A model generated the notes under the pieces. That model had not been told where the DNA came from, did not search any database, and was given only the letters and a program-made list of their open reading frames with translations. The position numbers and the translations under genes were made by a program. From Lutibacter agarilyticus (GTDB taxonomy: Bacteria; Bacteroidota; Bacteroidia; Flavobacteriales; Flavobacteriaceae), in the NCBI RefSeq assembly GCF_900188235.1, contig NZ_FZNT01000005.1:186001-250000 (forward strand): 64,000 nucleotides of DNA, given 5' to 3'. Positions 19,632 to 27,347 of this stretch are shown one piece after another. The first letter of the stretch is position 1. Each line of letters opens with the position of its first letter.

Positions 19632-20024
19632 TTATCGCTTTTGGCGTTTATCTAAAACATCTGGATTTTTAATTGGGTTATCAAGTTTTCCCTTAAGCGC
19701 ATTGTCAATATCTTCAATATAATCTAAACTGTCATCAATATAAAATGATAGTTCTGGCATACGACGTAATTGATTACGAGTACGTTTTGCCATTTCGTAA
19801 CGTATGGTTGCCGTATTTTCTTGAACTCCTTTTAGTATAATTTCTCTTTTTAATTGAGGAAAAACGCTCAAAAAAACTTTAGCTTGCCCCAAATCTGAAG
19901 TAACATTTACTTTGGTAACAGATATAATCACTCCTTTCATCCCGTCTTGCGCAGCGTGTTGTAAAACATCAGCTAAATCTTTTTGCAAAACACCTGCTAT
20001 TTTTTTTTGTCTATTTGTTTCCAT
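19632..20024 (-). CDS. rbfA: Ribosome-binding factor A
   Basis: A 130-residue 30S maturation factor with the KH-like RbfA fold. It begins METNRQKKIAGVLQKDLADVL and contains VTKVNVTSDLGQAKVFLSVFP and RNQLRRMPELSFYIDDSLDY. The ATG at 20022-20024 gives the normal family start; the nine extra upstream residues of the longer frame overlap the promoter. The downstream permease is translationally coupled. Confidence 0.95.
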   Translation of the reverse strand: METNRQKKIAGVLQKDLADVLQHAAQDGMKGVIISVTKVNVTSDLGQAKVFLSVFPQLKREIILKGVQENTATIRYEMAKRTRNQLRRMPELSFYIDDSLDYIEDIDNALKGKLDNPIKNPDVLDKRQKR

Positions 20025-20028
20025 AGTG

Positions 20029-20036
20029 CAAAGATA
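20029..20036 (-). promoter_or_regulatory. -7 promoter element for rbfA, implying a leaderless or nearly leaderless mRNA
   Basis: TATCTTTG on the minus strand ends 4 bases before the ATG. Transcription starting the usual 4 to 8 bases after this element would begin at or next to the start codon. Confidence 0.55.
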
Positions 20037-20077
20037 CGTAGTTAAATGCAAACTACATTTAGTTTATTTTTAAACAA

Positions 20078-20530
20078 TTAAAATTTGTAAACGATCTTTT
20101 TTAGATACACACATTTTTTTTTATAATCAATAATCGCATTTCCTTTTTCTAAAATATCTGCGCCAATAATTCCGTGAACAGCTTTTGCATCATGCGTTGT
20201 TAAAGCGGTATTTACGTGTGTTAAATCTAGCAACACCAAAGTACAACTATTAAATTGCCAATCTTTTAATTTCAAGGTGTTTTTTGAAGAAATTTTGGTT
20301 TCCATATCAATAGCTCCGGCTCCGGCTGCTTTGGTTTCAGAATCTTCAACTTCAAGATTAAAATTTTTTGCTAAAGAAATATCTACACAAGAATTAGAAG
20401 CACCTGTATCTAAAATAAAACGACCTTTTACGTCGTTTACAGTAGCTTTAATTTCAAAATGATTGGTGTTTATTTTTTTTAATTTAATTTTTACAAACCC
20501 TTTTCTTACCAGTAAATTCTTCAAATTCAT
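20078..20530 (-). CDS. Retropepsin-like aspartyl protease family protein
   Basis: A 150-residue protein with the aspartyl-protease signature FILDTGASNSCVD (catalytic Asp41). A second hydrophobic-hydrophobic-Gly element, VHGIIGADILEKGNAIIDY, completes a single-lobe retroviral-type fold that would work as a dimer. No signal peptide is evident. It is monocistronic with a -7 element 18 bases upstream. The substrate is unknown. Confidence 0.85.
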   Translation of the reverse strand: MNLKNLLVRKGFVKIKLKKINTNHFEIKATVNDVKGRFILDTGASNSCVDISLAKNFNLEVEDSETKAAGAGAIDMETKISSKNTLKLKDWQFNSCTLVLLDLTHVNTALTTHDAKAVHGIIGADILEKGNAIIDYKKKCVYLKKIVYKF

Positions 20531-20548
20531 CCCTTACTTATTTGAGGT

Positions 20549-20556
20549 CAAATTTA
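20549..20556 (-). promoter_or_regulatory. -7 promoter element for the aspartyl protease gene
   Basis: TAAATTTG on the minus strand, 18 bases before the ATG. Confidence 0.5.
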
Positions 20557-20577
20557 CAGTTTTTAAACTCAACTAAC

Positions 20578-20617
20578 ACAAAAAGGCTGAAAGTCTTCCA
20601 CCCTAACTTTCAGCCTT
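20578..20617 (-). terminator. Terminator of the TonB gene
   Basis: AAGGCTGAAAGT and ACTTTCAGCCTT form a 12-base stem around an 11-base loop. On the minus strand it is followed by a T run, just after the TonB gene stop. Confidence 0.88.
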
Positions 20618-20621
20618 AAAA

Positions 20622-21338
20622 TTATTGTACTTTAAATACTATTGGCAATGCATACTTTACTGCAACAGGATTTCCGCGTTGTTTTCCGGGTTCCATTGTT
20701 GGCAATAAATTAACAACTCTAACAGCTTCTTGTTGTAATTTAATATGAGGAGCTCTTGCCTGCACATCAACAATATTTCCATTGTTATCAATTTTAAACA
20801 TAACTGAAATTCTTTTTATGCCAGGCGCTAACCCTAATTCAGTAGCCAAACCACTATCAAAGTTCTTACCTATAAATTTTGTTATTTTTGAAGTAAAACA
20901 TTCCTTCATTTCAGATTTGCTTCCTGTACAACCAGGAAAAGCAGGCGCATCTTCAATTAAAATAAAAGGAACTTCTTTAATAATATCCTCAACAACTTCA
21001 ACCTCATCAATATCACTAACTTCTACAGGCGCTTCAGTATCAGTTCCAACAAAAATAGTTTCAATAATATCCGTTTCATCGTCAACCTGTTTTACAACTT
21101 CAACAATTACAGGTTTTTGAACAGGTGGTGCTTTTGGAGGCTCAACAACGTATTCAATAATTGATTCTGTATCATCTTCCATTTGATAATTTGAATCGTT
21201 CAACACTATCAAATCATTTGCATACGTTTTACTTTGAATTAGTACATAAACAACAACTAATGTTAATACTAGACCTAATTGTGCAAATAACTTGGTGTAA
21301 TTTTCTAAATTTGCTTTTGGATGTTTTTTTGTTTTCAT
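20622..21338 (-). CDS. TonB-like energy transducer
   Basis: A 238-residue protein with a basic N-terminus, one membrane helix (about residues 18-38) and a periplasmic linker rich in Pro, Glu and Val (EPPKAPPVQKPVIVEVV). The C-terminal TonB domain covers about 145-238, with the strand FKIDNNGNIVDVQARAPH and an ending of the YALPIVFKVQ type. It would couple the proton-motive force to outer-membrane receptors. ExbB/ExbD are not adjacent. It carries the Bacteroidetes-type PAFPGC segment before the TonB domain. Confidence 0.9.
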   Translation of the reverse strand: MKTKKHPKANLENYTKLFAQLGLVLTLVVVYVLIQSKTYANDLIVLNDSNYQMEDDTESIIEYVVEPPKAPPVQKPVIVEVVKQVDDETDIIETIFVGTDTEAPVEVSDIDEVEVVEDIIKEVPFILIEDAPAFPGCTGSKSEMKECFTSKITKFIGKNFDSGLATELGLAPGIKRISVMFKIDNNGNIVDVQARAPHIKLQQEAVRVVNLLPTMEPGKQRGNPVAVKYALPIVFKVQ

Positions 21339-21475
21339 GTGAAAAGATTTTTGTGTTATCGTTTTATAAACCGCAATTATTAATTAGTGAAGTGGAATTT
21401 GTTTAATTAATGTGTTGCAACTATATACCGGATAACTGTTAAAATTTTGTTAACTACAAGAAACATGCCAAAAAT

Positions 21476-21501
21476 GAAGCCACCTAAATTTAGGTGGCTT
21501 C
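21476..21501. repeat. 26-base perfect palindrome between tonB-like gene and tatD
   Basis: The left arm GAAGCCACCTAAA is exactly mirrored by TTTAGGTGGCTTC. On the minus strand it is followed by ATTTTTGG, so it looks like a terminator pointing left, yet the only gene on that side is divergent from tatD. It may stop antisense read-through, or be the remnant of a lost gene. Confidence 0.6.
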
Positions 21502-21524
21502 TGTATTTTATAATTGTTATTACC

Positions 21525-21532
21525 TATTTTTG
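21525..21532 (+). promoter_or_regulatory. -7 promoter element for tatD, implying a nearly leaderless mRNA
   Basis: TATTTTTG ends 4 bases before the ATG at 21537, leaving room for almost no 5' leader. Confidence 0.55.
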
Positions 21533-21536
21533 CGAA

Positions 21537-22304
21537 ATGATTATTACAGATACCCACACACACTTATATAGCGAGCAATTTAACGAAGATAGAAATGACG
21601 TAATTCAGCGTGCATTAGACGCTGATGTTTCTCGATTTTTTATTCCTGCAATTGATTCAACTTATTTAGATAGCATGCTACAATTGGAAAAAGATTTTCC
21701 TGAAAACACCTTTTTAATGATGGGTTTACACCCAACGCATGTAAAAGAAAATGTTGAAGAAGAATTAGCTTTTGTGAAAAATTGGTTAGACAAACGCACG
21801 TTTTATGGGGTTGGTGAAATTGGAATTGATTTGTATTGGGATAAAACTTTTTTAAAGCAACAACAATATGCTTTTAGGCAACAAATAAAATGGGCTAAAG
21901 AAAAAAAACTACCCATCGCTATTCATTGTAGAGATGCTTTTGATGAAATTTTTGAAATTTTAGAGGAAGAAAAAGGAGCCGATTTATTTGGAATTTTTCA
22001 TTGTTTTACAGGAAATTTAAAACAGGCGAAACAAGCTATTTCTTACAATATGAAATTGGGAATTGGTGGTGTAGTAACTTTTAAAAATGGAAAAATTGAT
22101 CAGTTTTTAAATGAAATTCCGTTAGAACATATTGTAGTTGAAACCGACGCTCCGTATTTAGCGCCAACACCGTTTAGAGGAAAAAGAAACGAAACTAGTT
22201 ATATTACCAAAGTTGTTGAAAAATTGGCTGATATTTACCAAATTTCTAACGAAGAAGTTGCTAAAACAACCACACAAAACTCGAAAGATATTTTTGGAAT
22301 CTAA
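21537..22304 (+). CDS. tatD: TatD family metal-dependent deoxyribonuclease
   Basis: A 255-residue TIM-barrel hydrolase. Metal ligands are visible as His7 and His9 in DTHTHLY, Glu in GVGEIGIDLYW, His in IHCRDA, His in FHCFTG and Asp in VETDAPYLAP. I start at the ATG at 21537, which gives the standard MIITDTHTHL N-terminus; the 30 extra upstream residues are the palindrome read as protein. The ogt gene overlaps its 3' end by 11 bases. Confidence 0.95.
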   Translation: MIITDTHTHLYSEQFNEDRNDVIQRALDADVSRFFIPAIDSTYLDSMLQLEKDFPENTFLMMGLHPTHVKENVEEELAFVKNWLDKRTFYGVGEIGIDLYWDKTFLKQQQYAFRQQIKWAKEKKLPIAIHCRDAFDEIFEILEEEKGADLFGIFHCFTGNLKQAKQAISYNMKLGIGGVVTFKNGKIDQFLNEIPLEHIVVETDAPYLAPTPFRGKRNETSYITKVVEKLADIYQISNEEVAKTTTQNSKDIFGI

Positions 22305-22776
22305 CCAAACCACATATTATAAAACACCTATAGGAATTGCAAAAATTACTGGAAATGAAGATGGAATTTCTTCTGTTTCGGTGTTAGATACTGAAGTTGA
22401 AATTTCAAAAAACATACCTGATTGTTTAAAAAATTGTGTGCAACAACTAGATGAATATTTTAATGGAAACAGAACTAAGTTTACGGTAAAACTAAATCCG
22501 AAAGGAACTGATTTTCAACAAAAAGTTTGGGCTGAATTATTAAATGTTCCTTTTGGAAAAACCAGTACTTATTTAGCACAATCTAAAAGTTTGGGCAATG
22601 CAAAAGCCATTAGAGCGGTAGCTTCAGCAAATGGTAAAAACCCTGTTTGGATATTGATTCCTTGTCACAGAATTATTGGAAGCGATGGATCTTTAACAGG
22701 ATATGCAGGCGGACTTTGGCGAAAAAAATGGTTGTTACAACACGAAAATCCTTCACAACAACAGTCATTATTTTAA
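22294..22776 (+). CDS. ogt: Methylated-DNA--[protein]-cysteine S-methyltransferase
   Basis: A 160-residue suicide DNA-repair protein that removes alkyl groups from O6-alkylguanine. The acceptor is Cys124 in ILIPCHRIIGSDG. The DNA-binding helix-turn-helix is FGKTSTYLAQSKSLGNAKAIRAV with the Arg finger, and GYAGGLWRKKWLL is the usual C-terminal motif. I take the TTG at 22294 as start (ESNQTTYYKTPIG follows), which overlaps the tatD stop and gives the family length. A second family member without the Cys lies at 49731. Confidence 0.92.
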   Translation: MESNQTTYYKTPIGIAKITGNEDGISSVSVLDTEVEISKNIPDCLKNCVQQLDEYFNGNRTKFTVKLNPKGTDFQQKVWAELLNVPFGKTSTYLAQSKSLGNAKAIRAVASANGKNPVWILIPCHRIIGSDGSLTGYAGGLWRKKWLLQHENPSQQQSLF

Positions 22777-22808
22777 ACTATTTTTACGCTTTCAACGTTA
22801 GTTACATA

Positions 22809-25800
22809 ATGAAAAATAGTTTACTGGTACTTCTTTTATTCATTAGCGTACAAATTCAAGCGCAAATGCAATCCAAAAACTTTCATAAAAAGTTGTTTTT
22901 GGTGCAAAATGATAGCGTTCGAATAGATACGGTGAGTATTAGCCCGAGTAATTTTAAAATTTTTTCAGAAGAAAATAAAGAAATAGACACAACAAACTAC
23001 AGCATTGATTTTTCAAAATCTGTAGTAGTTTTTAAAAATACTTCCTATCAAAAGGTAATCATACAATATACATCGTACCCCAATTTTTTAACTAAAAGAT
23101 ATTTCAAATTCAACAAAAAATTAATTGTTCCAAATGCCAACAACCAATCGCAATTATACAGTTTAACAACCAATGAGAAAAAAACTGCTTATAAACCTTT
23201 TGATGGTTTGGAGGCTGCCGGAAATATTACACGAGGCATTACTGTAGGTAACAACCAAAATGCTGTTGCAAACTCCTCTTTAGATTTACAAATAGCAGGA
23301 AAATTATCTGAAAACGTTACCCTAAAAGCTTCAATTATTGACACCAATTTACCCATTCAGGAAAACGGAAACACGTATGAGTTAAATGAATTTGATCGGG
23401 TTTTCATAGAATTATCTAGTAAAACCTGGAGCGTTAATGCAGGTGATATTTTTTTAAACAATCGTAAAACTGAATTTTTAAGGTTTGACAAACAAGTTTC
23501 GGGCTTAGGAGTAAATGCACTTATAGACACCGAAAATGCCGAAATAAAAGCCAGTGTTTCAGGGGCTTTTGTTAGGGGGAAATACAATAAAGTTCAGTTT
23601 ACAGCTACAGAAGGCAACCAAGGACCTTATAGATTGAGTAACTTTGGAACCGACACCTATGTGTTAATACTTTCTGGAACTGAAGAAATTTATGTGAATG
23701 GTTTGTTGTTAAAAAGAGGTGAAAACAACGATTATATTATTGATTATAATAATGGTGAAGTTACGTTTAACACCACTTTTCCCATCACAGCAAATATGCG
23801 AATTACTGCTGAATACCAATACAGCGACAAAGTTTACAACCGTTTTATTACTTACAACAATGTAAATTACAATGCTGAAAAATTTAGTATTGGCGGTTAT
23901 TTTTACAACGAAAATGATTTAAAAAATCAATCGTTAAATCCTGAACTTACGAATGAACAAAAACAAATTTTAGCAGATGCTGGTGATAATACGTTGGCTA
24001 TGATTTCACCTTCAGGGCAAGAAGAATTGTATTCTGAAAATAGTATTTTATATAAAAAGGTGTTGCAAGGAACCAATGAAATTTACGAATATTCAACGGA
24101 GGAAACTTCACCTCTTTATAATGTCACTTTTTCATATGTTGGTGAAAATTTAGCAAGCTATAAACTAAAAGAAGTAATTGCTACTGGGAAAATTTATGAA
24201 TATGTTGGCCAAAATTCAGGAGATTATGCACCTGTAATTCAGTTAAAAGCGCCTGACAAATTACAAGTTGCTGTATTTAACGGAGCTTACAATCCTTCAG
24301 AAAAAACAAATATGTATGCTGAGGCAGCATTTAGCAATAGCGACGAAAATTTATTTTCTACAATTGACAATGATAATAACAATGGTATTGCTACAAAAAT
24401 TGGTTGGGAACAAGTGCTTTTTGAAAAAAAATGGAAATTAAAAAGCCATTTAAAATACGATTATTTACACAAAGATTTTAAAACCATTGAACGTATTCAA
24501 AGTATTGAATTTAATAGAGATTGGAATATTGAGCGTGTTTATGGAAATCAACAACTAATTAGCGCTGCATTAGTACTAGATAACAACAAAAAAAATGCAG
24601 TAACTTATGAGTTTTCAAACTTAAAATTTGGTGATGATTACAACGGTTACAATCAAAAAATAGCTGGTGTTTTTATGCAGAACAACTGGTTGGTAAACTT
24701 TAATGGAAGTACTTTAAATAATACCGATGCCATTGAAGATGGAAATTTTTGGCGTTATTATATAAACACAAAATACAATTTAAATAAAAGTTGGTTTGGC
24801 GTAAATTTAAGTGGCGAAAAAAACAAACTAATCAATAAAACTACCAATAATTTAAACACACTAAGCCATAAATTTAACGACTTTGATGCTTTTTTTGGCA
24901 TTGGAGATTCCACCAACATAAAGGTTGAAATTGGTGCAAATTATAGAATAACCGATAGTATTCAACAAAATGAATTTCAGCAAGTAAATAATTCAAAAAC
25001 CTATTATTTAAAATCGAGTTTTATAAATTCAACTTCAACCAATTTAAATGTTTATTTAAATTATAGATCCGTTGAAAATGTGAATTTTGCCAACGAAGAG
25101 TCGTTAAATTCTAAAATTACTTACAAACAACAACTATGGAATCAGTTTGTTTCATTTAATACTGTTTACCAAACACGCTCGGGAACATTACCGCTTCAAG
25201 ATTACACTTATATTGAAACCGAACCCGGACAAGGTTTTTACACTTGGATTGATTACAATAACAATGGAATAAAAGAATTGAATGAATTTGAAATTGCGCA
25301 ATTTCCTGATCAAGCAAGATATTTAAGAGTGGTATTACCAACGGTGAATTATATTGCAACACATCAAAATATTTTTAGTCAAAACCTTTTGTTGAATCCT
25401 CAACAATGGGCTTCTAGTGGCGGTTTTAAAAAACTACTCTCCCACTTTTACAATCAAACCGCTATTATAATTGACAGTAAACAACAGAAAACAGACAATA
25501 AATTCAACTTAAATCCTTTTAATATTAACAATGAAAATTTATTAGGACTCATTTTTAATTTCAATAATAGTTTTTATTTCAACAGAGGGAAAAAAGATTT
25601 TTCAACCACTTACAGGTATTTTAAAAATCAGAATATTAACACAACCACTATTGATGGTTTAGAAAATAATCTTGAATTACACCAATTGCAATTTGAACAT
25701 GAAATAGCTAATTTTTGGCTATTAAATTTAGATGCAAGCACTTCAAAAAACAAGATGAATTCCACCAATTTTTCAAATAGGAATTACGCCATTAATAGCA

Positions 25801-26192
25801 ACAATTACCTTCCTAAAATCTCGTATTATTACACTAAAAATTCTTACTTCTCCGTATTTTATCACTATAAAAACAAAGAGAATACCATTGGTGATTTTGA
25901 GACTTTAAAAACATCAAATATTGGCGTATTAGCTAATTATTTCAATAATGAAAAATCGTTGATAAAATTGGAATTCAACCTGTTCAATAATAAATTTATA
26001 GGAAATAGCAATTCACCAGTTGCTTACCAAATGCTAGAAGGTTTACAACCTGGAAAGAATTATACTTGGAGTTTGTTATTTCAACGAAAACTGTTTTCAT
26101 TTTTAAATTTAAACATTGATTATTTAGGAAGAAAAAGTGAAACTTCAAAAACTATTCATACAGGTTCTGTTCAGCTAAAAGCACATTTTTAA
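22809..26192 (+). CDS. Large outer-membrane beta-barrel protein of unknown function
   Basis: A 1127-residue protein starting at the ATG at 22809, with a signal peptide (MKNSLLVLLLFISVQIQAQ). Residues of about 160-370 contain paired motifs of the type YEL-FDRVFIEL and EEIYVNGLLLKRGENNDY then IDYNNGEVTF. These resemble short cell-surface domains seen beside flavobacterial barrels. The remaining 700 residues are alternating aromatic/polar strands rich in Asn, Tyr and Phe, ending LKAHF, as outer-membrane barrels do. I do not recognise a named family. A role in surface assembly is possible but unproven. Confidence 0.75.
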   Translation: MKNSLLVLLLFISVQIQAQMQSKNFHKKLFLVQNDSVRIDTVSISPSNFKIFSEENKEIDTTNYSIDFSKSVVVFKNTSYQKVIIQYTSYPNFLTKRYFKFNKKLIVPNANNQSQLYSLTTNEKKTAYKPFDGLEAAGNITRGITVGNNQNAVANSSLDLQIAGKLSENVTLKASIIDTNLPIQENGNTYELNEFDRVFIELSSKTWSVNAGDIFLNNRKTEFLRFDKQVSGLGVNALIDTENAEIKASVSGAFVRGKYNKVQFTATEGNQGPYRLSNFGTDTYVLILSGTEEIYVNGLLLKRGENNDYIIDYNNGEVTFNTTFPITANMRITAEYQYSDKVYNRFITYNNVNYNAEKFSIGGYFYNENDLKNQSLNPELTNEQKQILADAGDNTLAMISPSGQEELYSENSILYKKVLQGTNEIYEYSTEETSPLYNVTFSYVGENLASYKLKEVIATGKIYEYVGQNSGDYAPVIQLKAPDKLQVAVFNGAYNPSEKTNMYAEAAFSNSDENLFSTIDNDNNNGIATKIGWEQVLFEKKWKLKSHLKYDYLHKDFKTIERIQSIEFNRDWNIERVYGNQQLISAALVLDNNKKNAVTYEFSNLKFGDDYNGYNQKIAGVFMQNNWLVNFNGSTLNNTDAIEDGNFWRYYINTKYNLNKSWFGVNLSGEKNKLINKTTNNLNTLSHKFNDFDAFFGIGDSTNIKVEIGANYRITDSIQQNEFQQVNNSKTYYLKSSFINSTSTNLNVYLNYRSVENVNFANEESLNSKITYKQQLWNQFVSFNTVYQTRSGTLPLQDYTYIETEPGQGFYTWIDYNNNGIKELNEFEIAQFPDQARYLRVVLPTVNYIATHQNIFSQNLLLNPQQWASSGGFKKLLSHFYNQTAIIIDSKQQKTDNKFNLNPFNINNENLLGLIFNFNNSFYFNRGKKDFSTTYRYFKNQNINTTTIDGLENNLELHQLQFEHEIANFWLLNLDASTSKNKMNSTNFSNRNYAINSNNYLPKISYYYTKNSYFSVFYHYKNKENTIGDFETLKTSNIGVLANYFNNEKSLIKLEFNLFNNKFIGNSNSPVAYQMLEGLQPGKNYTWSLLFQRKLFSFLNLNIDYLGRKSETSKTIHTGSVQLKAHF

Positions 26193-26224
26193 ATTAATAA
26201 TTAGTTCGGTTAAATTATTGATAC

Positions 26225-26232
26225 TACTTTTG
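26225..26232 (+). promoter_or_regulatory. -7 promoter element for the tandem small-barrel genes
   Basis: TACTTTTG matches TAnnTTTG, 18 bases before the ATG at 26251. Confidence 0.5.
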
Positions 26233-26250
26233 CTTAAACTCAAACAAATT

Positions 26251-26757
26251 ATGAAAAAAATTATCTTATCAATCTGCTTAGTATTTTTGTTTTTGAATGC
26301 TAATTCTCAAGAAGATGAAAAAATTCCAAAACACGAAATAAAATTAAATGCAGCCTATCTATTAGCTGGGATTCCTGAAATTGGATATGCACATCTTATA
26401 AATGAAGAATCTTCCATAGGAATTGACCTATTATTTAATATTGTTGGAGATGTTGAATTAAAATTTGCACTTACTCCATATTATCGTTTTTATTTTGGGA
26501 ATGATATAGCTAATGGTTTTTTTGTTGAAGGCTTTGGTATGTTAAACACCATTGAAACTGAAACTTACAATGGATTTGATGTTTACGACTATACTGATGA
26601 AACGGATTTTGCTCTTGGTTTCTCGCTTGGTGGTAAATTTGTAACCAATAATAACTTTACTTTTGAAATTTATGGTGGTATTGGACGGAATTTATTGAAT
26701 ACTGATAGTGTAGATTTTGTTCCTAGGCTAGGAGTAACAATTGGAAAAAGATTTTAA
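26251..26757 (+). CDS. Small outer-membrane beta-barrel protein
   Basis: A 168-residue exported protein (signal peptide MKKIILSICLVFLFLNANSQ) with an eight-strand-barrel pattern: YLLAGIPEIGYAHLINEESSIGID, FALTPYYRFYFG, a GFFVEGFGML strand and a final VPRLGVTIGKRF. It shares the NEESSIGI and GGIGRNL segments with the next gene, so they are tandem paralogs. I use the ATG at 26251 because the longer frame starts upstream of the promoter. Function unknown, DUF3575-like in appearance. Confidence 0.82.
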   Translation: MKKIILSICLVFLFLNANSQEDEKIPKHEIKLNAAYLLAGIPEIGYAHLINEESSIGIDLLFNIVGDVELKFALTPYYRFYFGNDIANGFFVEGFGMLNTIETETYNGFDVYDYTDETDFALGFSLGGKFVTNNNFTFEIYGGIGRNLLNTDSVDFVPRLGVTIGKRF

Positions 26758-26778
26758 TGAATTTAATAAAAAGATAGA

Positions 26779-27276
26779 ATGAAAAAAATAATAGTTGCTT
26801 TCACAATTTTAACTTGTACACTTAGCCAAGCTCAAAATGAAATTAAAATTGACCTATTTGATGGTTTGGTTTTAAAATCTATTGAAGTTTCCTACGAACA
26901 TTTCTTAAACGAAGAATCATCAATAGGTATTTCAGCTTTTTTTAACCTTGATGAAGGTGCTAGTTTTAGTTACAATGAAAAAACAATGTTTACTCCTTAT
27001 TTTCGTCACCATTTTCCTTCAAGAACAAGTTGGAGATTTTTTGGAGAAGTATTTGTTGGTATAAATAGTGGTGAAAAAGAAATTAAAATTAATGATGCTC
27101 CAAACACTTATAAGGATTATACCGATGGTGCATTAGGTGTTGCTATAGGTACAAAATATGTATCACCAAAAGGATTTGTAATTGATATTTTTGGCGGAAT
27201 AGGTAGAAATTTATTTAATTCATACGCACCTTCAATTGTACCAAGAGCAGGAATTAATATTGGGTATAGACTTTAA
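26779..27276 (+). CDS. Small outer-membrane beta-barrel protein, tandem paralog
   Basis: A 165-residue protein with a signal peptide (MKKIIVAFTILTCTLSQAQ) and the same strand pattern as its neighbour: FLNEESSIGISAFF, MFTPYFRHHFP, WRFFGEVFVGI and a final VPRAGINIGYRL. The start is 22 bases after the first copy stops, so both are on one transcript, closed by the terminator at 27292. Confidence 0.82.
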   Translation: MKKIIVAFTILTCTLSQAQNEIKIDLFDGLVLKSIEVSYEHFLNEESSIGISAFFNLDEGASFSYNEKTMFTPYFRHHFPSRTSWRFFGEVFVGINSGEKEIKINDAPNTYKDYTDGALGVAIGTKYVSPKGFVIDIFGGIGRNLFNSYAPSIVPRAGINIGYRL

Positions 27277-27291
27277 TGAAAAAAATTAATA

Positions 27292-27328
27292 AAAAAACTC
27301 CGAAGAAATTTCTTCGGAGTTTTTTTTA
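27292..27328. terminator. Bidirectional terminator between the barrel pair and glyS
   Basis: AAACTCCGAAGAAA is exactly mirrored by TTTCTTCGGAGTTT with long A and T runs outside. Confidence 0.92.
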
Positions 27329-27347
27329 TATACTATTTAATAAAAAA

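Noticed and set aside
21447-21536. A 30-codon N-terminal extension of TatD.
   Set aside because: It reads through the palindrome and the promoter element; the ATG at 21537 gives the family N-terminus with its metal-binding HxH.
22647-22808. An N-terminal extension of 54 codons on the large barrel protein.
   Set aside because: It overlaps ogt in another frame, and the ATG at 22809 begins a normal signal peptide.
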